Positions 24,830 through 36,869 of a DNA stretch of 64,000 nt are shown piece by piece. Below the pieces are notes generated by a model, which searched no databases, was not told the origin of the DNA, and worked only from the letters and a program-made list of their open reading frames with translations. The stretch is from Polytrichum commune (taxonomy: Eukaryota > Streptophyta > Polytrichopsida > Polytrichales > Polytrichaceae): positions 18,864,144-18,928,143 of the forward strand of contig OX485809.1 in the NCBI GenBank assembly GCA_950295325.1. The letters run 5' to 3'. Position numbers and translations under genes: made by a program. Every line of letters begins with the position of its first letter. The first letter of the stretch is position 1.

Positions 24830-26923
24830 ACAGGCAAGGGTTTGGGGAGTATAGACTTACCAACTCCATAAATCCACCCCATTGGCGGTAACGGAAATGC
24901 CAGAAGGCCAGCCAGAGCTCCAGTCGAGGTAGAGCTTGTTCAGTTGCTGCACCGGATGACATCCACCATGCCCGAATTGCCAGAAACTTTGTCTCTGCCT
25001 CTGCCATCGATTTCGCATTCTTGTATTGCTGGCATAGTATTCGATGCTGATATTGCAGGTCTTGACAGATATCAGCCTTGGTATGTTTCTCCAAGGACTG
25101 CGTCCAGTGGAAAAGACAAGTCCTCTCTCTGTCCACCATCTTCTCAGACGCATCTCCACTTCCGTATATGATTCGAACAGCATTCCAGTTCGCTTGGGCA
25201 CTGTCGGCCATGAAACCTTTAAAATTCACCTTGTCCACTCCATGTTGAGCCATGAGAGAGTTCAGGTTCTTCCATACGACTGACTGGGCTGCAACATCTT
25301 CAGACTACATGTCGCATACTGCGATGGTCATGACACGGCAATACGTAGAATCGTACACATGGCAAGCCATTGTCGTCCACGACCTGACCCATTTGACATG
25401 GTCAAACATTATCCAGGAGTTCTCCAAATCACCACCGGGTTGCATTCACTTGACCAGGTCCACTCCGCTGCCCGGTCCAACTTCAAACATCTTGAACACA
25501 AAGACCTTGTCCATGTCCGCTCCTTGCCCTGGAAACCTATTCTGCTGCACGAACCTCCAATTGCTAGCACCGCGTAACTTGGTAATACTGTCCATGACTC
25601 CAAAGCGACGCATAGTCCTGAACGTGGTGACTGCGTTACGAATGTTGGGCGAGGTGAGGTGCTTACACCGATCGAAAATACCTTGCAGCTCGTCCAGCTC
25701 CAAGATCTTCTGTGGGTCACCTTCTTTAGCAAAAAGGAGTGGGCCCAGTACTTCCTTAGCAGTTTCAAGCACAATAGCAGAGCGAGTGGCTGAGGGGGTG
25801 CGTTCGACTTGATCCCCAATCAAGCTGTCTGCCAAATCGATGAAGTCCCGATGATCACCAGACTTGACAGGATGGTCGTGAGATCCCAAGTGGACACAAA
25901 CCCTCGTCATGTGAGGTGTCCCAGTAACATAGTAGATCTTGGCAGCGCAGACAACAACACAGGTGGGAGGGACATTACAGGATTTGCAAACAACTGTCGA
26001 ACCAGCGGGAGGCTTGGACCCTACTTCAAACAATTTCTTAGATAATCCTTCCCACTCTGTTTCATTCACTTTGGAAGTCCTATGGTCTCACTGAAGATAC
26101 TCACAGGCAGGATTGTCGCAATGCAGGTGGCCCAAACAAGAAGATGTACGAAACAAAAGATTGAGATCATTCTGAATATTGGATGTAATTGTGCGAGACC
26201 AAGCATGGCCATCGTACCTTCTATCCATTCCACGAAGCTGCTTGGCTTTTGTATTCTGCCCATGCTCACCTAAAGGTGGAAATTCGAAGATAACGTCCCC
26301 ATCATAACGAGGGGGAAGGTAATCAACCTGCTGGAGTCTAATCGCATCAAAGTTAATTCGAGACAACACACTTTTGGACCGCTTACGAGATCCAAGGCCC
26401 ATCAATGAATGAACGATACTGAAAACAGGCTGAAGAGAGGGACTCACAGGAGGAGTTGTTTCCTGGCGAACTGCTTCTGTAGAGAGCGAAGGTCGGACTT
26501 CACTATCTGACTTTAAAACTTCTACATCGCCGTCGAAATCATCACTCAACTCATAAATTGTATTTAGACCGGGCTCAATTTTGACCTTGAACAACAACGG
26601 TCTCTCAATGCTAATAGTGGACGACTCCCTAAGTGTTAGAAGTTCAGTCGAACAATCAAACATAGACTCAGAGACTCCATATACACGATATTTTCCAGGC
26701 TTCAGCAACCAGAACGCCCCGACGTCATTCTCTACTCTAGTTTGACGAACTGCATGTGAAACTAGACCGGTATGATCGTCAAAAACTTCCTCTTCGACAA
26801 AGATAGTGACCTCACGACATGAAACCTCAAACTTAATGTTGTGCAAGTGACTATAGCATGACCGTCTTCACCCAATGGAAAGAGGACCGGAACAGAATGA
26901 TGTTCAGCACGAAGCAGGGCCAT

Positions 26924-27331
26924 AGTATTGCATAGAACTTTGAACAAAACAAGCACTATGAACATTGAAAGGGTATGAATATATAACAGGAGAGAAATTA
27001 CAGTGCAGACTGGTAATTTATGTCACAGTAATTGCAATTTCAGAAGTTAAAAGAGAGTCATGCAGAACAAGCAGAAAGACAGCTGAAAATACAATGTTAG
27101 ATGTAAGTCTGAGATCTGGAAGAAAACGATATTTATTTCAAACATATTTTTCCAATATAAATAAAGCAAAAGAGGTGGGAGCACCATATACACACAGAAG
27201 TTGATATGTTTACTTGTTTTCAAATAGGAGAATCCAAAAACAGACATACATTTGTCGGTTATTATACATATTGGCAATAATGCGAAGAACATGATAGTAG
27301 CATAGGAACGCCGTACAACTTGCGGACAACA
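26924..27331. promoter_or_regulatory. Shared promoter region of the divergent transposase and ParB-methyltransferase genes, inner copy
   Basis: The two start codons face away from each other across 408 bp. AT-rich TATA-like motifs occur for both directions: 'gaatatataac' near 26,975 (self-complementary core) and 'aatataaataaag' near 27,155. The equivalent interval in the outer copy is ~600 bp. Two-way promoter function is inferred. Confidence 0.45.
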
Positions 27332-30300
27332 ATGGGTAGGCGAGGAGTTAAATCTTCCAGGGCCACAGCTAGAGGATCTAAAGGGGAAAAACCATTTGAT
27401 GTTTCAGCGGTAGCTCCAGTAGTTTTATTTCCTGTATCGAAGGAAGAAAACCAAGTTGACAAAGGGGGAAGTGAGGTGATGTTTATGTGCTATCATAATT
27501 ATATTTCTTTATATATCTTCCATTGCCGTGTGGGCAATATTATTGGCTCACATTTGTTGTTGAATCTGGAATGTGACTTCGACTTGGCTTTGACATTTGG
27601 AACAGGGCATGACCCAGACAAATGAACAACCTGGTGCAGCCTCGACTGCCTCAACATCGGATCATACTGAGCAGCAGGTCTGCAAAGATTGCTTCAATTG
27701 TTGAATTTGAGGGTTTTGGGTATAGGTTAAGGTTCTGCTTTCAATGATAACACTTTATGTGGAGTACAACATACCTACTAAGCACAGGGCATATTTACTG
27801 AACAGAGCCTTGCCGAATTCGATGAGAACGCTGATGTAGTTGATTTATGCGAAGCCAGCATGGACAATGACGAGCATCAATTCGGGGAAGAGGTACAATG
27901 TCAAACCCTAAACCAAAATTTGAACTCATTTCAGGGCATATGGTAGGGGGGGGCTTAGATTCAATTTGCTTTAGGTTCATAAATTTGTGGATAATGCGAT
28001 CAACTAGGCAGGCTGGGTTTAGTCTATTCGGGTCCGAGCAATGTCCATGAGGGTCCAGGTTTGATAGGGGAATTCTGTAAGGGTAAGGGGTATATAGGTT
28101 TTATGGTCAAATTTCCAGCTAATTTGAACTCATTTCAGGCCATATGGTAGGGGGGGGCTTAGATTCAATTTGCTTTAGGTTCATAAATTTGTGGATAATG
28201 CGATCAACTAGGCAGGCTGGGTTTAGTCTATTCGGGTCCGAGCAAGGTCCATGAGGGTCCAGGTTTGATAGGGGAATTCTGCAAGGGTAAGGGGTATATA
28301 GGTTTTCTGGTCAAATTTCCAACTAATTTGAACTCATTTCAGGCCATATGGGTAGGGGCGGGCTTAGATTCAATTTGCTTTAGGTTCATAAATTTGTGGA
28401 TAATGCGATCAACTAGGCAGGCTGGGTATAGTCTATTCGGGTCCGAGCAATGTCCATGAGGGTCCAGGTTTGATAGGGGAATTATGCAAGGGTAAGGGGT
28501 ATATAGGTTTTATGGTCAAATTTCCAGCTAATTTGAACTCATTTCAGGCCATATGGTAGGGGGGGCTTAGATTCAATTTGCTTTAGGTTCAGAAATTTGT
28601 GTATAATGCGATCAACTAGGCAGGCTGGGTTAAGTCTATTCGGGTCCGAGCAATGTCCATGAGGGTCCAGGTTTGATGGGGGAATTCTGTAAGGGTAAGG
28701 GGTATATAGGTTTTATGGTCAAATTTCCAGCTAATTTGAACTCATTTCAGGGCATATGGTAGGGGGGGCTTAGATTCAATTTGCTTTGGGTTCAGAAATT
28801 TGTGGATAATGTGATCAACTAGGCAGGCTGGGTTTAGTCTATTCGGGTCCGAGCAATGTCCATGAGGGTCCAGGTTTGATGGGGGAATTCTGTAAGGGTA
28901 AGGGGTATATAGGTTTTATGGTCAAATTTCCAGCTAATTTGAACTCATTTCAGGGCATATGGTAGGGGGGGCTTAGATTCAATTTGCTTTAGGTTCAGAA
29001 ATTTGTGGATAATGCGATCAACTAGGCAGGCTGGGTATAGTCCATTCGGGTCCGAGCAATGTCCGTGAGGGTCCAGGTTTGATAGGGGAATTCTGTAAGG
29101 GTAAGGGGTATATAGTGTTGAGTGACAACATTACTAAGGAAACAATTGATTTGAGAAAGAGTTATAGATCAGTTGGTACAAGAAGGAAGCAATCCCAAAA
29201 AGAGCTTTGAGGAAATTGGTACAAAAGGAGGAAGGAATCTCAGAAGAGAGCTGCAACCTGTAAGTTGAGGAAGAGAGCCACAAGAGACTATAGTCTGCCG
29301 AGGAGGGCGAGGAGAAGGAACCCTGGCACCGAGACTTAGAACCCTGGACCCCTCGGCCACGGAATTAGGTCCTAGCCGCGTAAATACGGGACCTTACGCG
29401 CGGCAATAGGGTTCCTAACCCACGGGAATGGGATCCCAGCAGCTTAGCAAAGGAAATTAAGTACTTAGTGATAGAGGATCATTATAAAAGTATATTAGGA
29501 CTTATAGGAAGAGTATATTAGGGCATATAGGATGTAAGATTTTGAGAACCAATGACTATGTGAAGAGGCATTATGGAAGTATTTAGGAATGTAAGATTTT
29601 GAGGATCAATGCAAAGAGGCATAATGATGGAGTATATAGGAATGTAGTATTTTGAAGAATATGATTAGGGAATATACTAGAATGTAGGATTTTGAAGAGG
29701 TACAATTACGGAATATATGGGAATTTTGGGATATTAAATTCAAGAGACATTATGAAGACACTAAGGGGAATATAGGACTATGGTACATTCTACTAGTATG
29801 TTCTAATTACAAATTATCGGAATCAAATCAATCAATATAAAGATTTGATTCGATCCTCAAAAAGGGATTTAGAATGTAACTACAACAAGGATATAGTAGA
29901 ATCTTAGGAATACGAACATTAGAGTGGTAAAACGGTTACAACCGTTTATGTTAGATATCATCTACATATGTCATAGATAGATGATGATCTAGGAAAGTGA
30001 AGATTAACAACCACTCTAATTAGAGATTTAGGATAGAGAGAAAAGACTATATAAGGGAAGCATTTTAGGAGACCTATACCTCATTTTCTACACAACGAAG
30101 TTATCTTAAATTTGAGTGTCAAGAATCACTTGAAGCTTTTGTAACTCTCCTCTCGAGGAACTTTTGCAATATACTTATCTTTTGTACAAATGCGTGTGAT
30201 CTTTCTACCTCTCTCAATTTGAACTACGAGTCGTCAATGGTACTTTGTAGCTTAAGTGATTGAGCAACCGAGAGTAGAGTAGATTGAGTAGACTCTTTTG

Positions 30301-33300
30301 AGAAAGAACTCAAAAGATAGTGTGAGGGTGAGAACAAAGCGCTCAAGACAAATTGGAGAATCAATCGGACTTTGAGAGAGATTAAATTGAGAAAGCGATT
30401 GTCAACTTGAGTGAAGGAAACAAGATTATCTCTCAAAGCGGAACTTATCATTGATCTCCTCAAAAGGGAATTATAAATATACATGTGATTGAATGATTGA
30501 AGAATTATATGCATGTTATGATTTAAGCAAAACAACTTAACAATTGCAACTCCTTCAAAAGAGGAGGAGCTTATTATTGAAAACTACATAATTGACTTAT
30601 AAGTATTATACATATTATACTACATATTGATTGATTGAACTTATGATTAACAAGAATGATGAAGACATTAATTCATATCAAAGTTTGAATACATATGAAT
30701 GAAGTAATATTACTTACTACAATTGTCATTGAAGCTTCTTACTTTAAGATTCTTTGTGAGTTGTTGGATGTCATTACAATTTGAAGGATTATCTATTCAA
30801 GAGAAGATCTCTCTCTCTTGAGCAAAACTCAAGAGAGATAGGTTTATCTTCTCGTCATCAAGAAACACTTTATAATAAAAGTGTTTCTTCTCTTAAGATA
30901 CTTTGTGAGTTGTTGGATGTCATTAACAATCAAAGAGGAGTTTTTTCTCTTGAATAAACCTCAAGAGAGTTATAATTATTCTTGTCATTAAAACACTTTG
31001 AATGTTAAACGTGACATTGCAAAACAATCAATGATGTGTTCATGAAATTATAACTACTATATGCATATATGTCAAGTTACAATATTATAAGTAGTAACAC
31101 TTGAGTTTAAAAAGGAAGACTCAAGAATATTAGATCTTCTTCATCATTATAAGATTATTATTTATGAACTACTAACATTAAGGATTCATACAATTTATTG
31201 AATACTATATTATTATCAAGGATATTGTTACACCTCTTGAAGCTTTCTTTAAATCTAATGATTCTTATTATCAATGATGCCTTACATTGAGAGTAAGAAT
31301 TAAGATAATGAGATTGTGTTCACTCCAATAATTATATTCATATCATAAGGAGAAGAGAGGGATTATTAATTAGAGACCGAACATATTAATGAGGCATGGT
31401 AGTTCTCAAGCGAATATAAATTTACGTGATGTCTCACCGTGAGTCTTCTTGAGCTAATTTGCAAGGGAACGACCCACGAGTTGCATCAGGTTGTCGCGAT
31501 TGCGGACACAGATATGGAGGACGATGGAGGAGAGGACCAGGATGAGTCTCACAACGACGACGAGCAGTTTGGAGATGACGAGGACGAGATTCAAACCAGG
31601 CAGAAATTAAACTCCGTTGCCACCATTTCTAGCCTCAGATTCCAGAAAATTTCAGTTTCACGCATCTCGATTCCACTTTGTAGGTTGGTTGCCATGCCTT
31701 TGGTGAGGCCTACCCTCCAGAGTGACCTCGATAAGCTTGAACAAGAGTTTGTTCATGGCTATCGTGACGGGGCTGCAGTGCTGTACGTTACATTGACAGA
31801 TGAACATGGAAGTACTCAGGAGGTTACATCTGCGGTGAAGAAGAATTGGGGATCCATCTGGAATGCGCAGAATGAGGAATTCAACAGGTATCTCCTATCG
31901 GTGCCTGAACTTTCACATATGGAAAATCTTATGTTTTTTGTCTGTGATGGTAATCACAGATGGCAAGCATGGCTCAACCATATTGACCGCCTTCATAAGA
32001 ATGATCCTTATTGGCATTTTAGAGTGGACTCCATTCTCCTCAACACGAAAGACAAAATCGGCTTGATTATGCATGTGATGCACACGATCAACAAGTAAGT
32101 GTGATTTTCAGCGTTTTTATTATCTTTGAACATGTTTCTGAATTCGAAACATTTTCATATATGTATTGTTGTGTTTCAGGCACACCGAGGACTCCCATGT
32201 CCTAACGAGCATTGTCCACACGCTATTCAGAGTTAGGAAATATGGACAAATGTATCTTGAAAAACTGAAGGACGTGTTGTCAGCAGCTGACTTCATGCGT
32301 TGTAAGCGTGGCCAAAAAAAAACATGATACACCTTACCATTGAATGTTTTCATCTCCTTCATCTTTCAGGTAGTGCATTTGTTCCTTTTTATTTGAAGTA
32401 CTGTGCTTCAGTCATTTTGATTAAATGTATAGTTCGTTGAGGGTACTTAAGTTCTTTGTTTAAGGATTCTTTGTAACAGGATTGTGGATTAATCGCAGCA
32501 CGAACTAACTTGTGGATAATTGGCAGCATGAAATAAGCATAGCTTCTGACGAAGGTGTCCGCCAGCTTATTGAACAGTTTGATGGGGTTGTATCTCCTCC
32601 TCAAAAAGCGGCCGCGATGAAGTCCGCAGTGGACAAACGATGTATTGCATTGCGTCAAAAGATGGGAAAACTGGTCGCGGTTGCAAATCCAGACCTCATT
32701 GATGGTTGGTTTGATGAGGTAAGTTGCATTCCTTGAATCTAGTGATTTATCAGGTAGATCATTCTGAATTTGATTTTAAGATATCTGCTTTGTCCATTTT
32801 TAATGAGGATGTTAGTAATTGGGTAGATTGAGCGGCATTATGCCAATAATTCAATATCTCCAGAGCTCAACTTGGAAAAGCTTCAGCTAATTGCTACGTC
32901 AAGAGCATCCCCAATTTTCAAAATCAAGTGGCTTCAATACATAAACGCCTCTGCCGCAACTCGAGAGGCAAGAAGAGTTCCTGCGAAGCCCGTTACTGAA
33001 GAAAAGCTGTCAATTTTCCTAGCAAAGGCATGCTGGTGGGCTGGGGTATGAATATCTTGACACTTCAGTATTTTCCAACACAGTTTACAATGTTGAAGTT
33101 GAAGTTTGAGAACTTGGAAAATTAAGGAAATAATACCCATACACTTTGGGTTGTACTATGGGCTCCTTGGAGCTATAAGGGTTAAGTGTTTTCCAATTTA
33201 TATAGCATTGCCTTTATGGACACACCATTTAATAGATGGGTGAAATGGTATTCAAAGCTTCTTCCGAACATCACTACCTTTGCCGAAAGCTTGACCAGTT

Positions 33301-36300
33301 GACCTCCAATGGTTGCTTTGGATTATGATAGGCCGAGTTTGTGCCCTATTGAACCTATACACTAAGTGCAACCTCAACACATATGGAAAGTAGCAATATG
33401 GATACTAGCAATATGGATACTAGCAATATGGAAACTAGATAACTAATGTGGATGTAACAAAGTATACCTTAGATAACTAGAAATTAATAACTAAAACTAG
33501 ATAGAGCTATCTAGAACTTAAGTTAACTTCCACTCTTGAAATAAGGCATGGGGGGAGCTATATATGAGGAGAGGTTATATTCAGCCTTACATATGTAGAC
33601 CTTGATCTTAAGTCCATTTGAATATGTTGGTGTAAATTTTGTGGTGCATATCATTGGGCATTGAGGTCATGCATTGAGAGGCCTCATCCGGGCTTCTCCA
33701 TGCACAAGAACAAAAACATGTTTTTATCCTAATTAATTTAAGCTAATTTCGAAAGAAAGGTTAACCCAACTAAAATCAACTCATTTTTCAAAGTGTAGTT
33801 TGAGTGCCTTAACATTGATGAAGATTTGGGTTTAAGAATGACTTGAGGCCCCTTGCATACTCAAGTGTTTTCAAGACTTGGTGAGGCTTGTAGAAAATGT
33901 GCTTATAGGTGATATATTGAGCCCTTGATCCTTTTAACTTTAAAAAAGAAACCAACTTCTTTCTATTATGATAAGGTTTCTCTATAGTAAGTATTCCTTC
34001 ATGAGTACGGCCCCATTACATAGAAGGAAGCCCTTCATGAATGGGCGGACCCCCCTATTGCAAAGTGTTGGTACCTTGAGCATTTTTCCTCATGAGCAAG
34101 TTGTGTGGTATTTTTTGTAGAAGGAAATTTACCAGTCGTGACATTCTGGGACTAACCGCACTCAGCTGAGTGCTCCTTAACATTCCGCCGCCGCAGTGGG
34201 TGTATCGGGGCCGATACGTGCAATCTCTTTGCTACATTCCCTGATATTGTGTAATTTGTTTTCATTCAGATTTCCGATAATGCGACAAATATTTTTGAGG
34301 ACATAGTTCAACAGGATTGCATCCCCATCGACATGTCTGTGCCTTCCGAGCCTCTAACTTTGGCTGCATATATTGAGGAATGCAGGATCGCGCTTTGGGA
34401 CCATGCATTTATCTCTGTGTTTCGCGGTCACGACTGCTTTAAAAAAAATGATGATTTCCAGGGATACAAGGGAACGGACCTTGTTGTGAGAAGAGTCCTC
34501 TTTAGGTGTTTGCTCTGTTTGCCTTTCATGCTTTGATTTCATACTTCTATTTCCCTCTTTATCAATGACAAAATTTACAGGTTCTGATGGCCATCATTAT
34601 TTTGCAGGTTCTTCAAGTATGAGCTCCTTCCAACGAAAGCGATTCTGAAAGAGGACTTGCCGGTTTTCTTGAGTACTTGGTTGGACCGGTCCAACGCTGC
34701 ATGCATGTTCACAGCTGCCCAGCAGAGAACATGGACGACTTCGCACCGTGCTTCTGGCGCGTGGTATCTCGATTGTGCTACACATTACACTCCACCTTTT
34801 GAGATGGAATTGAGGAAATCACGCGAGGCTATTGGAAAGTCTGGAGAGGAGATGCAGGACTTGAAGGGCATCGAGGATGACAACGAGAGGGCTAAGGCAC
34901 TCAAGAGGCGGATTGAAGATGACCGCAAGAAAGCCCTCAAGGTGAAGGAGGCAGAAGAAAAGGCTCACCTGAAGGAGTTGGAGAGGCAGCAGAAAGCAGC
35001 TGCAAAATCGACGAAGAAAGGCAAGAAGAAGGTGACTACTCCTATAGAGGTAGAAATGATAAGTGATGTGCAGCCTAGTCCAACCGTGGACTCTGGTTCC
35101 CAGATTCGCTCAGTTTCAGCGAGGGGTACTAAGAGGGACACCTCATATGAGTTTTTTTCCCAGTTGCTTGTTGTTGATCTCACAGAGGAGGCCAATTGCA
35201 TGAATGATGAGTTCATTCTTAACTCATCATTGTTTGAGGTCCTTGGCGGTGAATCGGGCAGTTTATCACCCCTCTATGATGACCTCAAAGCTTTTATTTC
35301 TAAGGTATTTTTATTCTCATTTGCCCATCTGATGTGGTTATGTTTTGCAACTGGTAGTATTTAGTTCTCCATTTCTATTTGCTTTTGAAATTGTTACGTT
35401 TCTTACATGCATTGAATTGCTCTATCAACAACATTCATCTGATAAAAATCGTGCGCACAAAGGATCTTCTGGAAACCACAATTGTGTGGATTTGATCCTT
35501 GTGGACCAACCAGAAGGTCTCCCAGTTCCAGGGATTTCGAACCCTATTTCATCTGTGCCCTTATGGAACCAAGATTCTAAGGAATGGCTGGAGCCCATTT
35601 TTGATTTTGCCGACCAACACCTCCAGGATGATGGTGCACTCATCATCATTCATCCTTTTCGATTGAGCACAAAGTCAAACATACTCGGATACTGCAAGTC
35701 ATACGGATTTGAAATCCGCAAGGAGTGGTGGGGGATGAACCGTCTGCATTTGACATCAGCAGTACATCCGACATCCACTGTAAGTGATTTGATCTTGAAA
35801 TGCATATGTTTTTGTTTGTCATATATTTGTTATTATTTTCAATTGTAATCTTTGCCCTTTGTTCTTGTCCGGCATGACCAGTTTGGATCTTCACACATTA
35901 TTTGATTCTCCATGGACATTGTCAATCTTGTCTACTCTTCTTGTTTGAATGCTAGACCATGAGATTTGGCATCTGTTTGGCGGTGAGGAGTCTTCCAGGG
36001 GTTCCCAAGTCTACATTTTCTTTTCAGCCAATCCCTGCTCTTGACCACCACGGAGTAGACGTTGCCAGAGATGACATCCTCATGAACCTGGTCACGAAAG
36101 ATGATCAGCTCATGAATGGCAATTTACCTTGGCGAGGCCCTCGGGAGAAGTCCGTCTTGCTCATGCAGATGCTTATAGAAGCGTCTACCTTTCCTGGGGA
36201 TCTCGTGGTTGACTGCACTGCAGCCACTGGTTCGTTTTCTCAACCTAAACCCTACTCAGTCTCAGTTTATTTTCCTCAAGGTTTCAACTCAATTTTATTT

Positions 36301-36869
36301 GTACATTCACTTATCACCTAAATCATGTTCACTTCTCTAGGGTCGTCCATACACGCTTGTCGCAATATCAACCGACATATTGCCGCGTTGGAGCCGGATG
36401 AGGAAATCTTCAAGGCCTTACTGGCACCCCTCATCCGGGCTTCACCTACTCTTTCGCCTCCTCACCTGGATCCACTCACCATCGTGGATGACATTGATGG
36501 CGAGGAAATTGAAGTTGAGCGGATTGTGAAGAAATCCCGATTCAGTAAGTAAGTCTAAACGGTCAAGTATGCATTTCTATTGAGATCATGTTGATTTATG
36601 TTACTTCTTTTTGTTGTCACTTCTTATTTCGGCTTTCGTTTTGCAAGTGCGAGATCCTGATTTCTCCACAGCATCGACATTTTTTTTGTAGGCCGACATT
36701 TTTCCCAAGCCCTCTTAAACCATTTGAGTTGCCTACATATGCCGAAGAAATCGCTTTTTGTTTTGCAAGTGAGGGCATACGGAATCCCACTTCGCGCTCC
36801 CGTTCTCTGTCTCGTAGAGGCTTGAGTTTTCTAGATCTAGAAGCTGTTCAGTGTGATGAGGAGGAGTGA
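27332..36869 (+). CDS. ParB-like domain fused to a beta-class DNA methyltransferase (13 exons, near-intact), inner copy
   Basis: Exons: 27332-27475, 27606-27677, 27788-27892, 31490-32094, 32180-32369, 32527-32718, 32827-33045, 34270-34505, 34608-35304, ~35430-35779, 35956-36229, 36341-36548, 36692-36869. Nearly all junctions keep frame. The N-terminus is basic, then acidic (EDDGGEDQDE). Exon 4 holds a ParB/sulfiredoxin-like domain (RLVAMPLVRP, GYRDGAAVLYV, FFVCDGNHRWQAW). A Lys/Glu-rich coiled stretch follows in exon 9. The C-terminus is a permuted (beta-class) methyltransferase: VDLILVDQPEG (motif IV; canonical DPPY), LQDDGALIIIHP, then VVDCTAATGSS...ACRNINRHIAALEPDEEIF (motif I and after). 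In bacteria and phages such fusions methylate adenine-N6 or cytosine-N4. Faults: TGA at 32325-32327 (TGG in the outer copy) and no AG acceptor before exon 10. The substitutions in motifs I and IV make activity doubtful. Confidence 0.75.
27921..29115 (+). repeat. Six tandem copies of a 203-205-bp unit in an intron
   Basis: The marker 'tgaactcatttcag' starts at 27921, 28125, 28329, 28534, 28737 and 28940. Units are about 95% alike. Each contains a pyrimidine-rich 'actcatttcag|g' that resembles a splice acceptor. The array lies between exons 3 and 4 of the inner ParB-methyltransferase gene. The last unit is cut at 'gtatatag' by unrelated DNA. Confidence 0.92.
29116..31435 (+). mobile_element. 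Unrelated intronic insertion, possibly a solo LTR
   Basis: The 204-bp array breaks off at 29115 and foreign DNA begins TGTTGAGTGACAAC. It contains degenerate ~60-90-bp units ('gaatgtaagattttgag', 29,530-29,760), and at 30,047 'actatataaggg' followed by a U5-like stretch. There are no genes. It ends before exon 4 at 31,490. I could not find a matching 5-bp duplication, so LTR identity and the right border are unproven. Confidence 0.35.
33046..34269 (+). other. Long intron of the ParB-methyltransferase gene
   Basis: Donor at 33046 (gtatga), acceptor before 34270. It holds a short tandem 'caatatggatactag' at about 33,390-33,440 and otherwise nothing recognisable. It is an order of magnitude longer than its neighbours, so it probably contains an insertion. 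Confidence 0.5.

Larger units (their letters stand above)
21792..26923 (-). pseudogene. Mutator-like SWIM zinc-finger transposase, inner copy
   Basis: Two exons, 26923-24861 and 23258-21792, with the intron at the same site as in the outer copy but swollen by a solo LTR. It starts MALLRAEH. Motifs along the protein: CEYLQ, a Cys-rich part (CKSCNVPPTC), CVHLGSHDHP, VFVFKMF, the core FMADSAQANWNAVR, ERTCLFHWTQSL, FWHFRYRQWGG, and the SWIM finger CTCPNF...CKHLYYLF. Exon 2 also carries MPSCNLAESIHNKW. Damage: one frameshift near 26,845 (exon 1 is not a multiple of three), TGA at 26088-26090, TGA at 25446-25448, TAG at 25305-25307 inside the CDMQSED-type motif, and TAG at 22413-22415. Each stop can be explained by one C-to-T change (CGA to TGA, CAG to TAG). 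About 1,175 codons in all. Confidence 0.85.

Noticed and set aside
27921-29115. CRISPR-like array
   Set aside because: Units are contiguous ~204-bp tandem repeats without variable spacers, in a plant intron.
29116-29525. A 410-bp solo LTR with duplication TATAG
   Set aside because: TATAG recurs after a CA at 29,526, but the DNA beyond does not resume the 204-bp array, and TATAG-like words are common here; likely coincidence.
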